Source: an uncultured Campylobacter sp.
Lineage (GTDB): Bacteria > Campylobacterota > Campylobacteria > Campylobacterales > Campylobacteraceae
DNA: 15,844 bases
Assembly (NCBI RefSeq): GCF_905371695.1
Contig: NZ_CAJPMA010000037.1
Location: 1 to 15,844 of the forward strand
Reading direction: 5' to 3'
In this document: piece by piece, positions 6,598 through 13,668 of the stretch
How the letters are laid out: every line of letters begins with the position of its first letter
Position numbering within the stretch: position 1 is the stretch's first letter
Made by a program: the position numbers and the translations under genes
The notes under the pieces: model-generated
Seen by the model: the letters and a program-made list of their open reading frames with translations, nothing else
Database searches by the model: none
What the model was told of the DNA's origin: nothing

Positions 6598-9378
6598 GTG
6601 GCGCTACGAAACACTCTGCACTATCTGCTTTTAAGCGAATATCTAAATCCGCAAACGCTACAAAAACTAAACAAAGAACAAAGTAAATATAAAAACGCCT
6701 ACGAAACGACGCCGGATAAATTTACCGATGATTTTTGGCATCATTTAAAGCAAATGAAAAGCGTCTCGGAGCTTGCAAAAAGCGGAAACAAAAGGAAGTT
6801 AAGCATCGAAATTTACGGCGGGATTTTCGAGCTGGACGAGATAGCAAACGAGATAATAAAACAAAATCCGAATTTACAAACTAGCCAATTTCGTCAAAGT
6901 CAAAATCAAAAAGCCACGACTTATTTTGTAAAATTTACGGGCGATTTGTCCGTCAAAAACGAAGAGGAAAAAGTTAAACTAAGCACGCTCGTTAGCGAGC
7001 CCGATTTTAGCGAGCTAGATACTAAAAAATTAGAGCCCGTATGCGGCGAAAGTAGCGGATTTAACGTTGATTTAAATAGCGTATTTTTATCCACCGCGCC
7101 TTGGGCGACGGCAAATTTTAGCAAACCGCAAAATTTAGATTATAAAAATTTCGAAGCTCTAAAAGATAGCATAAAAGCCCAGATAGAAGCGCTAGGCAAA
7201 AACGAACGAAGTCTGGGCGAAATGGTAAAATTTATCCACGGCGAGTTTAAAAAGCAGTTAAATTCGCCGTTAGTAAGCGACGATCTTCGCGTAAATATCT
7301 GCCTAGAAAGCGGCGTAAAAAGTAGCAGCGATTTACTCAATAGCTTTTATCTGGACGAGATTAGCATAGCTCTAAAAGAGGGCTTAAATAATAAAAATTT
7401 GCAAACTATTTTTGACGAAACGAGCGAAAACGATATAAAAATAGGGCGCATAGATATGAGAGATAGCGCGAATTTTGGTACCGTTTTTTCGATGCTAGAA
7501 CCCAAAAACTACCCGCTAGGCGCGTTTGCTAGCGAATATATGCTAATTTACTCGCAACAAATCGCCGTAAATAATATAATGAAGCTTTTTAGTGAGAAAA
7601 AAGGTGGCATTTATAGCGTGAACGGGCCTCCGGGCACGGGCAAAACGACGCTCTTAAAAGACGTGGTTGCAGGCGTGATCGTGGAGCGAGCAAAGGTTTT
7701 ATCTACGCTAAAAGAAGACGAAATTTTCGAGCGCGGCGTCAAGCTAGACGGTAGCCAGTACCCAGACTTTTATCCGCTAAATCCCAAGCTAAAAGGCTTT
7801 GAGATCGTCGTGGCCTCGTGCAATAATAAAGCCGTAGAAAACATTAGCGCAGAGTTGCCTAAGCTTGATAGCGTAGATAAGGCGTATTTGGGCGAGCTTG
7901 ATTATTTTAGGATGCAGGCTACGAGGCTGCTGTCGGCGGGCGCCTTAGTAGAGTGCCAAAAAAGCCAAATTTCGCAGCCTGCCTGGGGGCTAATCTGCGC
8001 CACGCTAGGCAATAGCGGCAACGTAAGCGATTTTAAAGAAAACTGCCTAAACGACTTTTTTATCAATCAAAACCACCCGGAATTCGACGTTTTAAAAACG
8101 CAAGGCGCGATAACGAGCTTTAATGATAAATTTAAGGTCGACGGGCTCGTAAATTTACTCAAATTCGGCAAACAAAGCTATGATTTTAAACTAGCGCAAA
8201 AAGAATTTAACGAAGCGCTGAACACCGTAAATACGCTACTAGCTCTACTAGATTTCTCTACGCAAAAGTCGCTAAGCGCGCAGCAGAGTAAAGAGGAACG
8301 CGAAAATAGCTCGCCTTTTATGGCGGAAAACGGCATAAAAACCGCCGTCGCGCAGGCTAGGATAAACGTCTTTATAAAAGCGCTAAATTTACATAAAGCC
8401 GCTATCTGGTCGCAAAAGGCGAAATTGGGCGCAAATTTGGCGGCGTTTTGCGAGCTGGGTAAATTTAAAAAGAAAGAGCAGGTAAGGGAAATTTTAAAAT
8501 CGCTATTTTTCGTCGTTCCCGTCGTTAGCTCGACGTTTGCCTCTTTTGGGCGGTTTTTTAGCGATTTTGGCGAAAACGACATCGGTCTTTTGCTAGTAGA
8601 CGAGTCGGGTCAGGCAAATATCTCAAACGCCGTAGGCGCGCTATATCGCTCCAAAACGGCGGTAATAGTAGGCGACCCGTTGCAACTAGAACCGGTAGTA
8701 ACTCTTCCCGAAAATTTAAACGACGTGCTGCTTGGCTATACCGGGGCGTCTAGGGAGTTTAACGTAGCGACAACTTCGCTGCAAGCGTGCGCGGATAAAA
8801 CTCAAAAAATAGGCGCTTATATCGGTCAAACCTGGGTTGGCTCGCCGCTCATCGTGCATAGACGCTGCGATAATCCTATGTTTAACGTCGCAAACGAGAC
8901 GACGTACGACGGCGCTATGGTCTGGGGTAAAGGTAAAAATAAAAACTCGCTCGCCAAAGCGACAAGCTGCTGGATAGATATAAAAACGAGCGTTTGGAGC
9001 GGCAACGGCAGCGAGGCCGAGCTGGCGGCGGCGGATCAAATTTACGAATCGCTAAAAACGCTAATCGGCGCAAATGCAAGCGAGCATATAAAAATCATAA
9101 CGCCATTTACCGACGTCGTAAAGCAAAGCGCGGCCTTGCAAAAACAAGGCAAAATACGAATCATGGCAAACACTATCCACACCATGCAAGGCCAAGAAGC
9201 CAAAGTCGTTATCTTTATCCTAGGCGGAGCTAGCGCGGGCGCAAGAGCATGGGCGTCGGTAAAGCCGAATTTACTAAACGTAGCTCTAACACGCGCCAAA
9301 GAGTATATCTATATCATCGGCGACAAGGACGCATGGGGCGGATTAAACTATTTTAGCGTTGCGGCTAGAGAAATTTAA
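6598..9378 (+). CDS. Superfamily 1 (Upf1/Dna2-like) helicase, probably accessory
   Basis: A 926-residue ATP-dependent helicase or translocase of the COG1112/AAA_11-AAA_12 type. Motifs in order: Walker A GPPGTGKT (343-350); Walker B DESGQ (668-672, family form DEAxQ); motif III GDPLQLEP (692-699); a motif IV-like HRRCDNPMF (754-762); motif V IHTMQGQEAKVV (860-871); motif VI NVALTRAK (894-901) with the arginine finger Arg899. About 318 residues lie between Walker A and B, including a helical insert (roughly 490-640). The first 330 residues match no domain I can name, and no nuclease motif is evident. The GTG start is chosen for AAAGGA just upstream. The gene, especially its first kilobase, looks more AT-rich than moeA or the dehydrogenase, which together with the decayed gene next door suggests acquisition. 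Related helicases occur in defence islands (for example MkoA of Mokosh); a defence role here is a guess. Confidence 0.85.
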   Translation: MALRNTLHYLLLSEYLNPQTLQKLNKEQSKYKNAYETTPDKFTDDFWHHLKQMKSVSELAKSGNKRKLSIEIYGGIFELDEIANEIIKQNPNLQTSQFRQSQNQKATTYFVKFTGDLSVKNEEEKVKLSTLVSEPDFSELDTKKLEPVCGESSGFNVDLNSVFLSTAPWATANFSKPQNLDYKNFEALKDSIKAQIEALGKNERSLGEMVKFIHGEFKKQLNSPLVSDDLRVNICLESGVKSSSDLLNSFYLDEISIALKEGLNNKNLQTIFDETSENDIKIGRIDMRDSANFGTVFSMLEPKNYPLGAFASEYMLIYSQQIAVNNIMKLFSEKKGGIYSVNGPPGTGKTTLLKDVVAGVIVERAKVLSTLKEDEIFERGVKLDGSQYPDFYPLNPKLKGFEIVVASCNNKAVENISAELPKLDSVDKAYLGELDYFRMQATRLLSAGALVECQKSQISQPAWGLICATLGNSGNVSDFKENCLNDFFINQNHPEFDVLKTQGAITSFNDKFKVDGLVNLLKFGKQSYDFKLAQKEFNEALNTVNTLLALLDFSTQKSLSAQQSKEERENSSPFMAENGIKTAVAQARINVFIKALNLHKAAIWSQKAKLGANLAAFCELGKFKKKEQVREILKSLFFVVPVVSSTFASFGRFFSDFGENDIGLLLVDESGQANISNAVGALYRSKTAVIVGDPLQLEPVVTLPENLNDVLLGYTGASREFNVATTSLQACADKTQKIGAYIGQTWVGSPLIVHRRCDNPMFNVANETTYDGAMVWGKGKNKNSLAKATSCWIDIKTSVWSGNGSEAELAAADQIYESLKTLIGANASEHIKIITPFTDVVKQSAALQKQGKIRIMANTIHTMQGQEAKVVIFILGGASAGARAWASVKPNLLNVALTRAKEYIYIIGDKDAWGGLNYFSVAAREI

Positions 9379-9396
9379 ACGAAATAGCGATAAAAT

Positions 9397-9402
9397 TATA
9401 AT
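9397..9402 (+). promoter_or_regulatory. Candidate -10 box for the spermidine-pathway dehydrogenase
   Basis: TATAAT sits 21 bases before the ATG at 9424, so the leader would be only about 15 bases and just hold the ribosome site AAAGGAG. It lies directly after the helicase stop, so the dehydrogenase need not depend on the helicase transcript. Confidence 0.4.
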
Positions 9403-9423
9403 TTAAAATTTAAAGGAGCATAA

Positions 9424-10638
9424 ATGTCAAATATCTTAATCATAGGCGCGGGCGGCGTGAGCCAAGTCGCAACCGTAAAATGCGCGATGAACGCGGACGT
9501 TTTTAGTAAGATCACCCTTGCAAGCCGCACAAAAAGCAAGTGCGACGCGATCGCTAAATTTATCAAAGACCGCCTAGGCGTGCAGATCGATACCGCCCAG
9601 ATCGACGCGGACGACACCGATGCGGTCGTAAATTTAATCAAAAAAACGGGCGCCGAGCTACTACTAAACGTCGCGCTACCGTACCAAGACCTAACGCTCA
9701 TGGACGCGTGCTCTCGCGCCAGCATCCCATACATCGACACCGCAAACTACGAGCACCCCGACACTGCCAAATTTGAATACAAGCTGCAGTGGGCGAAGGA
9801 GGGCGAGTTCAAAGCTGCAAACACGATGGCGCTGCTGGGAAGCGGCTTTGATCCGGGCGTGACGAACGTATTTTGCGCCTACGCGCAGCAAAATCTCTTT
9901 GACGAGATCCACGAGATCGACATCCTAGACTGCAACGCGGGTGATCACGGATATCCGTTTGCGACGAATTTCAACCCCGAAATCAACCTGCGCGAAGTGA
10001 GCGCAAAGGGTCGCTACTGGGAGCGCGGCGAGTGGAAAGAGACCGAGCCGATGGAAATAATGTTCAAATGGGACTACCCCAAAGTCGGCGTCAAAGATAG
10101 CTACCTGCTCTATCACGAGGAGCTTGAAAGCCTCGTTAAAAACATCAAAGGGCTAAAGCGAATTCGCTTTTTCATGACATTCGGACAGAGCTACCTCACG
10201 CATATGAAATGCCTAGAAAACGTCGGCATGCTACGCATCGACGAGGTCGAGCACAACGGCGTGAAAATCGTGCCGATACAGTTTCTAAAGACCTTGCTAC
10301 CTGATCCTGCGAGCCTCGGTCCTCGCACGAAGGGCAAAACCAACATCGGCTGCGTGATACGTGGGCTAAAAGAGGGCAAAGAGCGCCAAGTCTACATCTA
10401 TAACGTCTGCGACCACGAGGCTTGCTATGCCGAGACGGGTGCGCAGGCTGTGAGCTACACGACGGGCGTGCCTGCGATGATCGGCTCGATGATGGTCGCA
10501 AAGGGCATTTGGAGCGGAAAAGGCGTCTTTAACATGGAAAATTTCGACGCTAAGCCTTTTATGGATGAGCTAAATAAGCAGGGCTTGCCGTGGGAGATAA
10601 TCGAAATGAAGCCAGGCGAGAGGTATGAGGTAAAATAG
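9424..10638 (+). CDS. Carboxynorspermidine/carboxyspermidine dehydrogenase
   Basis: A 404-residue cytoplasmic oxidoreductase of the saccharopine dehydrogenase (Lys1-like) superfamily. The enzyme condenses aspartate semialdehyde with putrescine (or diaminopropane) and reduces the imine with NAD(P)H to carboxyspermidine, which a separate decarboxylase turns into spermidine; this is the known polyamine route of Campylobacter. The Rossmann start is NILIIGAGGVSQ (Gly8, Gly10, Gly11). Family blocks follow: YIDTANYEHPD (about 103-113), LGSGFDPGVTNVF (about 138-150), DCNAGDHGYPFATNFNPEIN, and the C-terminal AQAVSYTTGVPAMIGSMM. The length and the absence of a fused partner fit the carboxynorspermidine group rather than lysine-forming enzymes. 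Ribosome site AAAGGAG. The decarboxylase gene is not in the window. It follows the helicase by 45 bases with its own possible promoter. Confidence 0.9.
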   Translation: MSNILIIGAGGVSQVATVKCAMNADVFSKITLASRTKSKCDAIAKFIKDRLGVQIDTAQIDADDTDAVVNLIKKTGAELLLNVALPYQDLTLMDACSRASIPYIDTANYEHPDTAKFEYKLQWAKEGEFKAANTMALLGSGFDPGVTNVFCAYAQQNLFDEIHEIDILDCNAGDHGYPFATNFNPEINLREVSAKGRYWERGEWKETEPMEIMFKWDYPKVGVKDSYLLYHEELESLVKNIKGLKRIRFFMTFGQSYLTHMKCLENVGMLRIDEVEHNGVKIVPIQFLKTLLPDPASLGPRTKGKTNIGCVIRGLKEGKERQVYIYNVCDHEACYAETGAQAVSYTTGVPAMIGSMMVAKGIWSGKGVFNMENFDAKPFMDELNKQGLPWEIIEMKPGERYEVK

Positions 10639-10670
10639 CAAGGCTTGTCTTTTTCTACTTATACTTCGTT

Positions 10671-10728
10671 GAAATTTGATTTTAATGCTCACGTATCAAA
10701 TATACGCTCCGCTTAAAAATCAAATTTC
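10671..10728 (+). repeat. Large imperfect hairpin after the dehydrogenase gene
   Basis: GAAATTTGATTTTAA (10671-10685) pairs with the segment 10713-10728 with a single bulged base. The loop itself holds a small stem, CGTAT (10692-10696) with ATACG (10702-10706). The element begins 33 bases after the dehydrogenase stop and could act as a terminator or protect the 3' end. No T-run follows directly. Confidence 0.5.
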
Positions 10729-10792
10729 GCCTCGTCTAAGCGAAAAATACTTCACCTGATTTTTTATAAATTTAATCTTAGGACGAAATTTG
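10721..10792 (+). repeat. Alternative hairpin overlapping the first
   Basis: CAAATTTCG (10721-10729) pairs perfectly with CGAAATTTG (10784-10792), and CGTCTAAG (10733-10740) pairs inside it with CTTAGGACG (10777-10785) with one bulge. The left arm reuses bases of the right arm of the hairpin at 10671-10728, so the two cannot form together. The right arm can in turn pair with AAATTTCG at 10823-10830. Confidence 0.45.
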
Positions 10793-10966
10793 ACTTCTTC
10801 TATTTAGCTACAAGCGAAGTAGAAATTTCGCCTTACCTTCTTTTAAGTTCAAATTTTCGCTAATTTAAATTTTACTCGGTCAAGCATTTCATATACGCTC
10901 CCGTCCTCAAATTTAATCCGCCTTTATAAGACAATACCGTGCGTCGAATGCCGCTTTAATTTTAGC

Positions 10967-10972
10967 TATAAT
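10967..10972 (+). promoter_or_regulatory. -10 box for the lipoprotein gene at 10997
   Basis: A perfect TATAAT in the context TTTTAGCTATAATCGC, 24 bases before the ATG. Upstream is T-rich without a -35, as in Campylobacter. Confidence 0.6.
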
Positions 10973-10996
10973 CGCATAAAATTTATCGGAACAGAC

Positions 10997-11647
10997 ATGA
11001 AACGAATTTTAAAGGCGTTAATTTTTGGTGCAGCATTTTCATTTCTCATCGCAGGTTGCGCAAGCAAAACCGCCCCCGTGAAGCTAGAAGGCAAAGAGCA
11101 AATTCGTGCGGTTATAACCGAAGCAAACCGCACGGTGATGATCGGCGACGCTTACGACTACGATTTTAGCGGCGATTACCGTGCGGCGGAGGCGGAATTC
11201 GAGCGCTTAAAGTCTCTTTACGCGTATGCGATAGAGGCGAATAGAATTTCAATCGCTACGGATGCGTTTAACGAGCCTCGCGCAAGCGCGCTATTTTTTG
11301 AGCTATGGCTCGACCGCGAAAGCCTGCCGCTAGCGGACCAGCTCGCGCTTTATAAACATCCTAATTTCACGGGCTTTAAGGATCGCGAAATTTTGCAATT
11401 TAGCTTTAAAATTTTAGGCATTCCTATGCGCGTGAAAGATCGCAAGCAAATCCTAAAAAAACGAGCGCTCGCTAAACCGCTAAGCTTAAACGCGGTAGTA
11501 TTCGTTGATAGCGGCAAGCTAAGCGAGGAAAGCGCGCGCAAAAACGGCGAAACGCAAGACGCGATACTTACTATGTTTAGCCCCGTCTGGATGCCCGTCT
11601 CCGCCGTAATACAAAGCCTAGGCGCGATATTTGACGACGAGAAATAA
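10997..11647 (+). CDS. Unrecognised lipoprotein, 216 residues
   Basis: A predicted lipoprotein: a lysine/arginine start, a hydrophobic core and the lipobox IAGC with Cys21. The mature protein of about 195 residues has an alternating pattern typical of a mixed alpha/beta fold. It includes VMIGDAYDYDF (around 47-57), a helical stretch with many acidic residues (60-90), FELWLDRESLPLADQLAL, and a basic block RVKDRKQILKKRALAKPL (about 145-162). The end is hydrophobic (MFSPVWMPVSAVIQSLGAIF), perhaps an amphipathic or membrane-contacting segment. I do not recognise the family. The ribosome site is weak (CGGAAC). It has its own promoter, is separated by 109 bases from the export operon downstream, and is followed by two small hairpins, so it is probably a single-gene unit. 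Confidence 0.75.
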   Translation: MKRILKALIFGAAFSFLIAGCASKTAPVKLEGKEQIRAVITEANRTVMIGDAYDYDFSGDYRAAEAEFERLKSLYAYAIEANRISIATDAFNEPRASALFFELWLDRESLPLADQLALYKHPNFTGFKDREILQFSFKILGIPMRVKDRKQILKKRALAKPLSLNAVVFVDSGKLSEESARKNGETQDAILTMFSPVWMPVSAVIQSLGAIFDDEK

Positions 11648-11665
11648 GCGTAAATTTTCACCCTA

Positions 11666-11695
11666 GCTACCCGCCCGTAGCCACGCGTTTCGCGT
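11666..11695 (+). terminator. Two short hairpins after the lipoprotein gene
   Basis: GCTAC (11666-11670) pairs with GTAGC (11677-11681), and ACGCG with CGCGT (11683-11687, 11691-11695) around a TTT loop, followed by AAATTTT. This could be a weak terminator before the export-operon promoter. Confidence 0.3.
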
Positions 11696-11726
11696 AAATT
11701 TTCGCTTTAAACAAGCTTATTTTTAC

Positions 11727-11732
11727 TATAAT
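11727..11732 (+). promoter_or_regulatory. -10 box for the ABC export operon
   Basis: TATAAT in TTTTTACTATAATTATGC, 24 bases before the GTG start at 11757. The layout is the same as for the lipoprotein gene upstream, so both are probably sigma70-dependent. Confidence 0.6.
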
Positions 11733-11756
11733 TATGCAAAATTTATCGAGGCGAAC

Positions 11757-12713
11757 GTGAATAAAATTTTAAAAGCGCTAAAATTTTGCGCGATTTTAGC
11801 GGCCGTCATAGGCTGCGGCGAGGCGGAGCAAAAGAGCGAATTTAACGGCTACGCGGAGGGCGAATACGTCTATTTAGCGTCCGCTATTTCCGCTCCCGTC
11901 GCGCGTCTGATCGTAAAAGAAGGCGACGCCGTAAAAGCGGGCGACGTGCTTTTAAAGCTAGACGATACCGTGCAGCGCGCAAATCTAAGCGCCGCAAAAG
12001 CAAACGTCGCCGAGCTTGAAGCAAAGCTAAAAGACGCGCAAAAAGGCGCCAGAAAAGACGAGATTAACGAGATCAAAGCGCAAATAAACTCCGCAAAAGT
12101 CGCTTTAACGCTAGCAAACGCGAATTTTGCGCGGGCTAAAAGCCTGCGGGATAAAAACGCGATTTCAGACAAAGAATTCGACGCGGCTAAAAGCGAGCTT
12201 GGACGGGCAAATTTCGCGTTAGATAGGCTAGAAGCGAGCCTAAAAACGGCTATGCTAGGCGGTAGAGAAGACGCGGTACAAAGCCTGCGCGCAAAGCTCG
12301 ACGCCGCAAAAGCCGCCCTTCGCGCCCGCGAGTGGGAGCTGGCTCAGACGCAAATTAACGCGCCGAAAAACGGCGTCGTAGATAACGTATTTTTCAAAGA
12401 AAGCGAGCTAGCAAGCGCGGCAAAGCCCCTACTTTCGCTGCTTCCCGAGGGTGAAATTAAAATTTACTTCTTCGTTTCGGCTAAAATTTTACCCCGTATC
12501 GGCGTCGGCGATCGCGTCGGCGTAACGTGCGAAGGCTGCGAGCTTATGAGCGCGCAAATAACGCAAATAGCGAGCGAGCCCGAATTTACGCCGCCCGTAA
12601 TTTATAGCCGAAGCACGACGGATAAGCTAATCTACCGCGTAAAGGCGCGCCCGCTATCTTCGAGTCCCGCGCCGCGCCCGTCGCAGCCCGTGACCGTGAG
12701 AATTGAAAAATGA
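11757..12713 (+). CDS. HlyD/YbhG-family adaptor of an ABC exporter (lipoprotein type)
   Basis: The periplasmic adaptor (membrane fusion) subunit of an export pump. The 318-residue protein starts with a lipoprotein signal (lipobox VIGC, Cys20), so it is anchored by lipid rather than by a membrane helix. Then come the first lipoyl half (APVARLIVKEGDAVKAGDVLLKLD, about 43-66, written here as a motif), a long coiled-coil hairpin (about 70-195) with the typical turn around GGREDAV, the second lipoyl half starting at INAPKNGVVDNVFF (200-213), and a beta-barrel domain. The order and spacing match the YbhG group. The start is GTG, with GAGG about ten bases upstream. Its stop overlaps the ATPase start by four bases. 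It would link the permease to an outer-membrane channel, which is not encoded here. Confidence 0.88.
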   Translation: MNKILKALKFCAILAAVIGCGEAEQKSEFNGYAEGEYVYLASAISAPVARLIVKEGDAVKAGDVLLKLDDTVQRANLSAAKANVAELEAKLKDAQKGARKDEINEIKAQINSAKVALTLANANFARAKSLRDKNAISDKEFDAAKSELGRANFALDRLEASLKTAMLGGREDAVQSLRAKLDAAKAALRAREWELAQTQINAPKNGVVDNVFFKESELASAAKPLLSLLPEGEIKIYFFVSAKILPRIGVGDRVGVTCEGCELMSAQITQIASEPEFTPPVIYSRSTTDKLIYRVKARPLSSSPAPRPSQPVTVRIEK

Positions 12714-13660
12714 GCGAAATTTACGCTATCGACGTTAAAGGGTTAAGTAAAAAATTCGGCTCCAAAACGATCGTAGATAACGTAGATATTCACGTTAAAA
12801 AAGGGCAAGTCTGCGGGTTTTTAGGCCCTAACGGCAGCGGCAAAACGACCGTAATGAGGATGCTTTGCGGGCTGCTGAAAGCAGACGCGGGCGACGGGCG
12901 GTGTTTAGGGCTGGATTTTAACGCAAACGCGCTAGCCGTGCGCCTTCAAACGGGCTACATGACGCAAAAATTCGGCTGGTACGAGGATCTATCGGTGCGC
13001 GAAAATTTAGAATTTATCGCGCGGCTTTTTACGCTAAAAGACGTGAAGGGCGCGACTGAAAAAATCATGCGCGAATTAGATCTATCCGCGCGCGCAGATC
13101 AGCTAGCGGGCGGGCTTTCCGGCGGCTGGAAGCAGCGTTTGGCGCTTGGAATGTGCCTGATTCACGAGCCCAAGCTTTTACTGCTTGACGAGCCTACCGC
13201 CGGCGTCGATCCCAAGGCTAGGCGCGAATTTTGGGATATTATCCACGCCGTAGCCGGTCGCGGCGCCACCGTGCTGGTCTCCACGCACTACATGGACGAG
13301 GCGCAGCGCTGCCACGAGCTAATCTACATCGCCTACGGGCGAATTTTAGCGAGCGGCGCGCAAGAGCGGATTTTAAAAGAACGCGCGCTAAACGTTTGGA
13401 CGCTAAGCGGTGCGGACGCGGCGACGCTTTTAGACGCGGCTAAAATTTTAAAGGGGCGAAATTTCGTAAAAAGCATCGGCGCTTTTAGCGAAGGATACCG
13501 CGCGATAACGACGGACGAAGCGGCGCTAGAAAGCGAAATTTCGCGCTTAAACGCCAAAATTTTAAGCGAAAATTCGCGAATTACGCTTGCGCCGACGCCC
13601 GCGACGCTTGAAGACGTATTTATCGATTTGCTTGAAAACCGCAAAGACGAGCGGTATTAG
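12710..13660 (+). CDS. ABC exporter ATP-binding subunit
   Basis: The 316-residue cytoplasmic ATPase of the same exporter, working as a dimer. Seen: Walker A GPNGSGKT (39-46); the Q-loop around YMTQKFGWYEDLSV; signature LSGGW (136-140), the form with Trp in place of Gln that is common in ABC-2 exporters of this kind; Walker B LLLLDEPT with Asp160 and Glu161; D-loop GVD (165-167); H-loop His193 in STHYMDEA. The last 80 residues are the C-terminal extension usual for YbhF/DrrA-type ATPases. Unlike E. coli YbhF, which carries two ATPase domains, this protein has one. The start overlaps the adaptor stop in ATGA, and the permease follows after eight bases, so all three are made from one message. 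Confidence 0.93.
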   Translation: MSEIYAIDVKGLSKKFGSKTIVDNVDIHVKKGQVCGFLGPNGSGKTTVMRMLCGLLKADAGDGRCLGLDFNANALAVRLQTGYMTQKFGWYEDLSVRENLEFIARLFTLKDVKGATEKIMRELDLSARADQLAGGLSGGWKQRLALGMCLIHEPKLLLLDEPTAGVDPKARREFWDIIHAVAGRGATVLVSTHYMDEAQRCHELIYIAYGRILASGAQERILKERALNVWTLSGADAATLLDAAKILKGRNFVKSIGAFSEGYRAITTDEAALESEISRLNAKILSENSRITLAPTPATLEDVFIDLLENRKDERY

Positions 13661-13668
13661 GAGAGAAT

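Larger units (their letters stand above)
10639..10996. other. 358-base gap with overlapping inverted repeats
   Basis: No open frame with a ribosome site is seen on either strand. The gap contains several long imperfect inverted repeats built around GAAATTTG/CAAATTTC (10671-10830), an 11-base direct repeat (10700-10710 and 10891-10901), and at its end the promoter of the next gene. AAATTT is self-complementary and common in this genome, so part of the symmetry is expected by chance. The flanking matches are longer than that word. Confidence 0.6.

Noticed and set aside
8178..8582. 134-codon minus-strand frame inside the helicase
   Set aside because: The reading follows the complement of ordinary helicase codons, with no ribosome site or recognisable motif; it covers the helical insert and the approach to Walker B.
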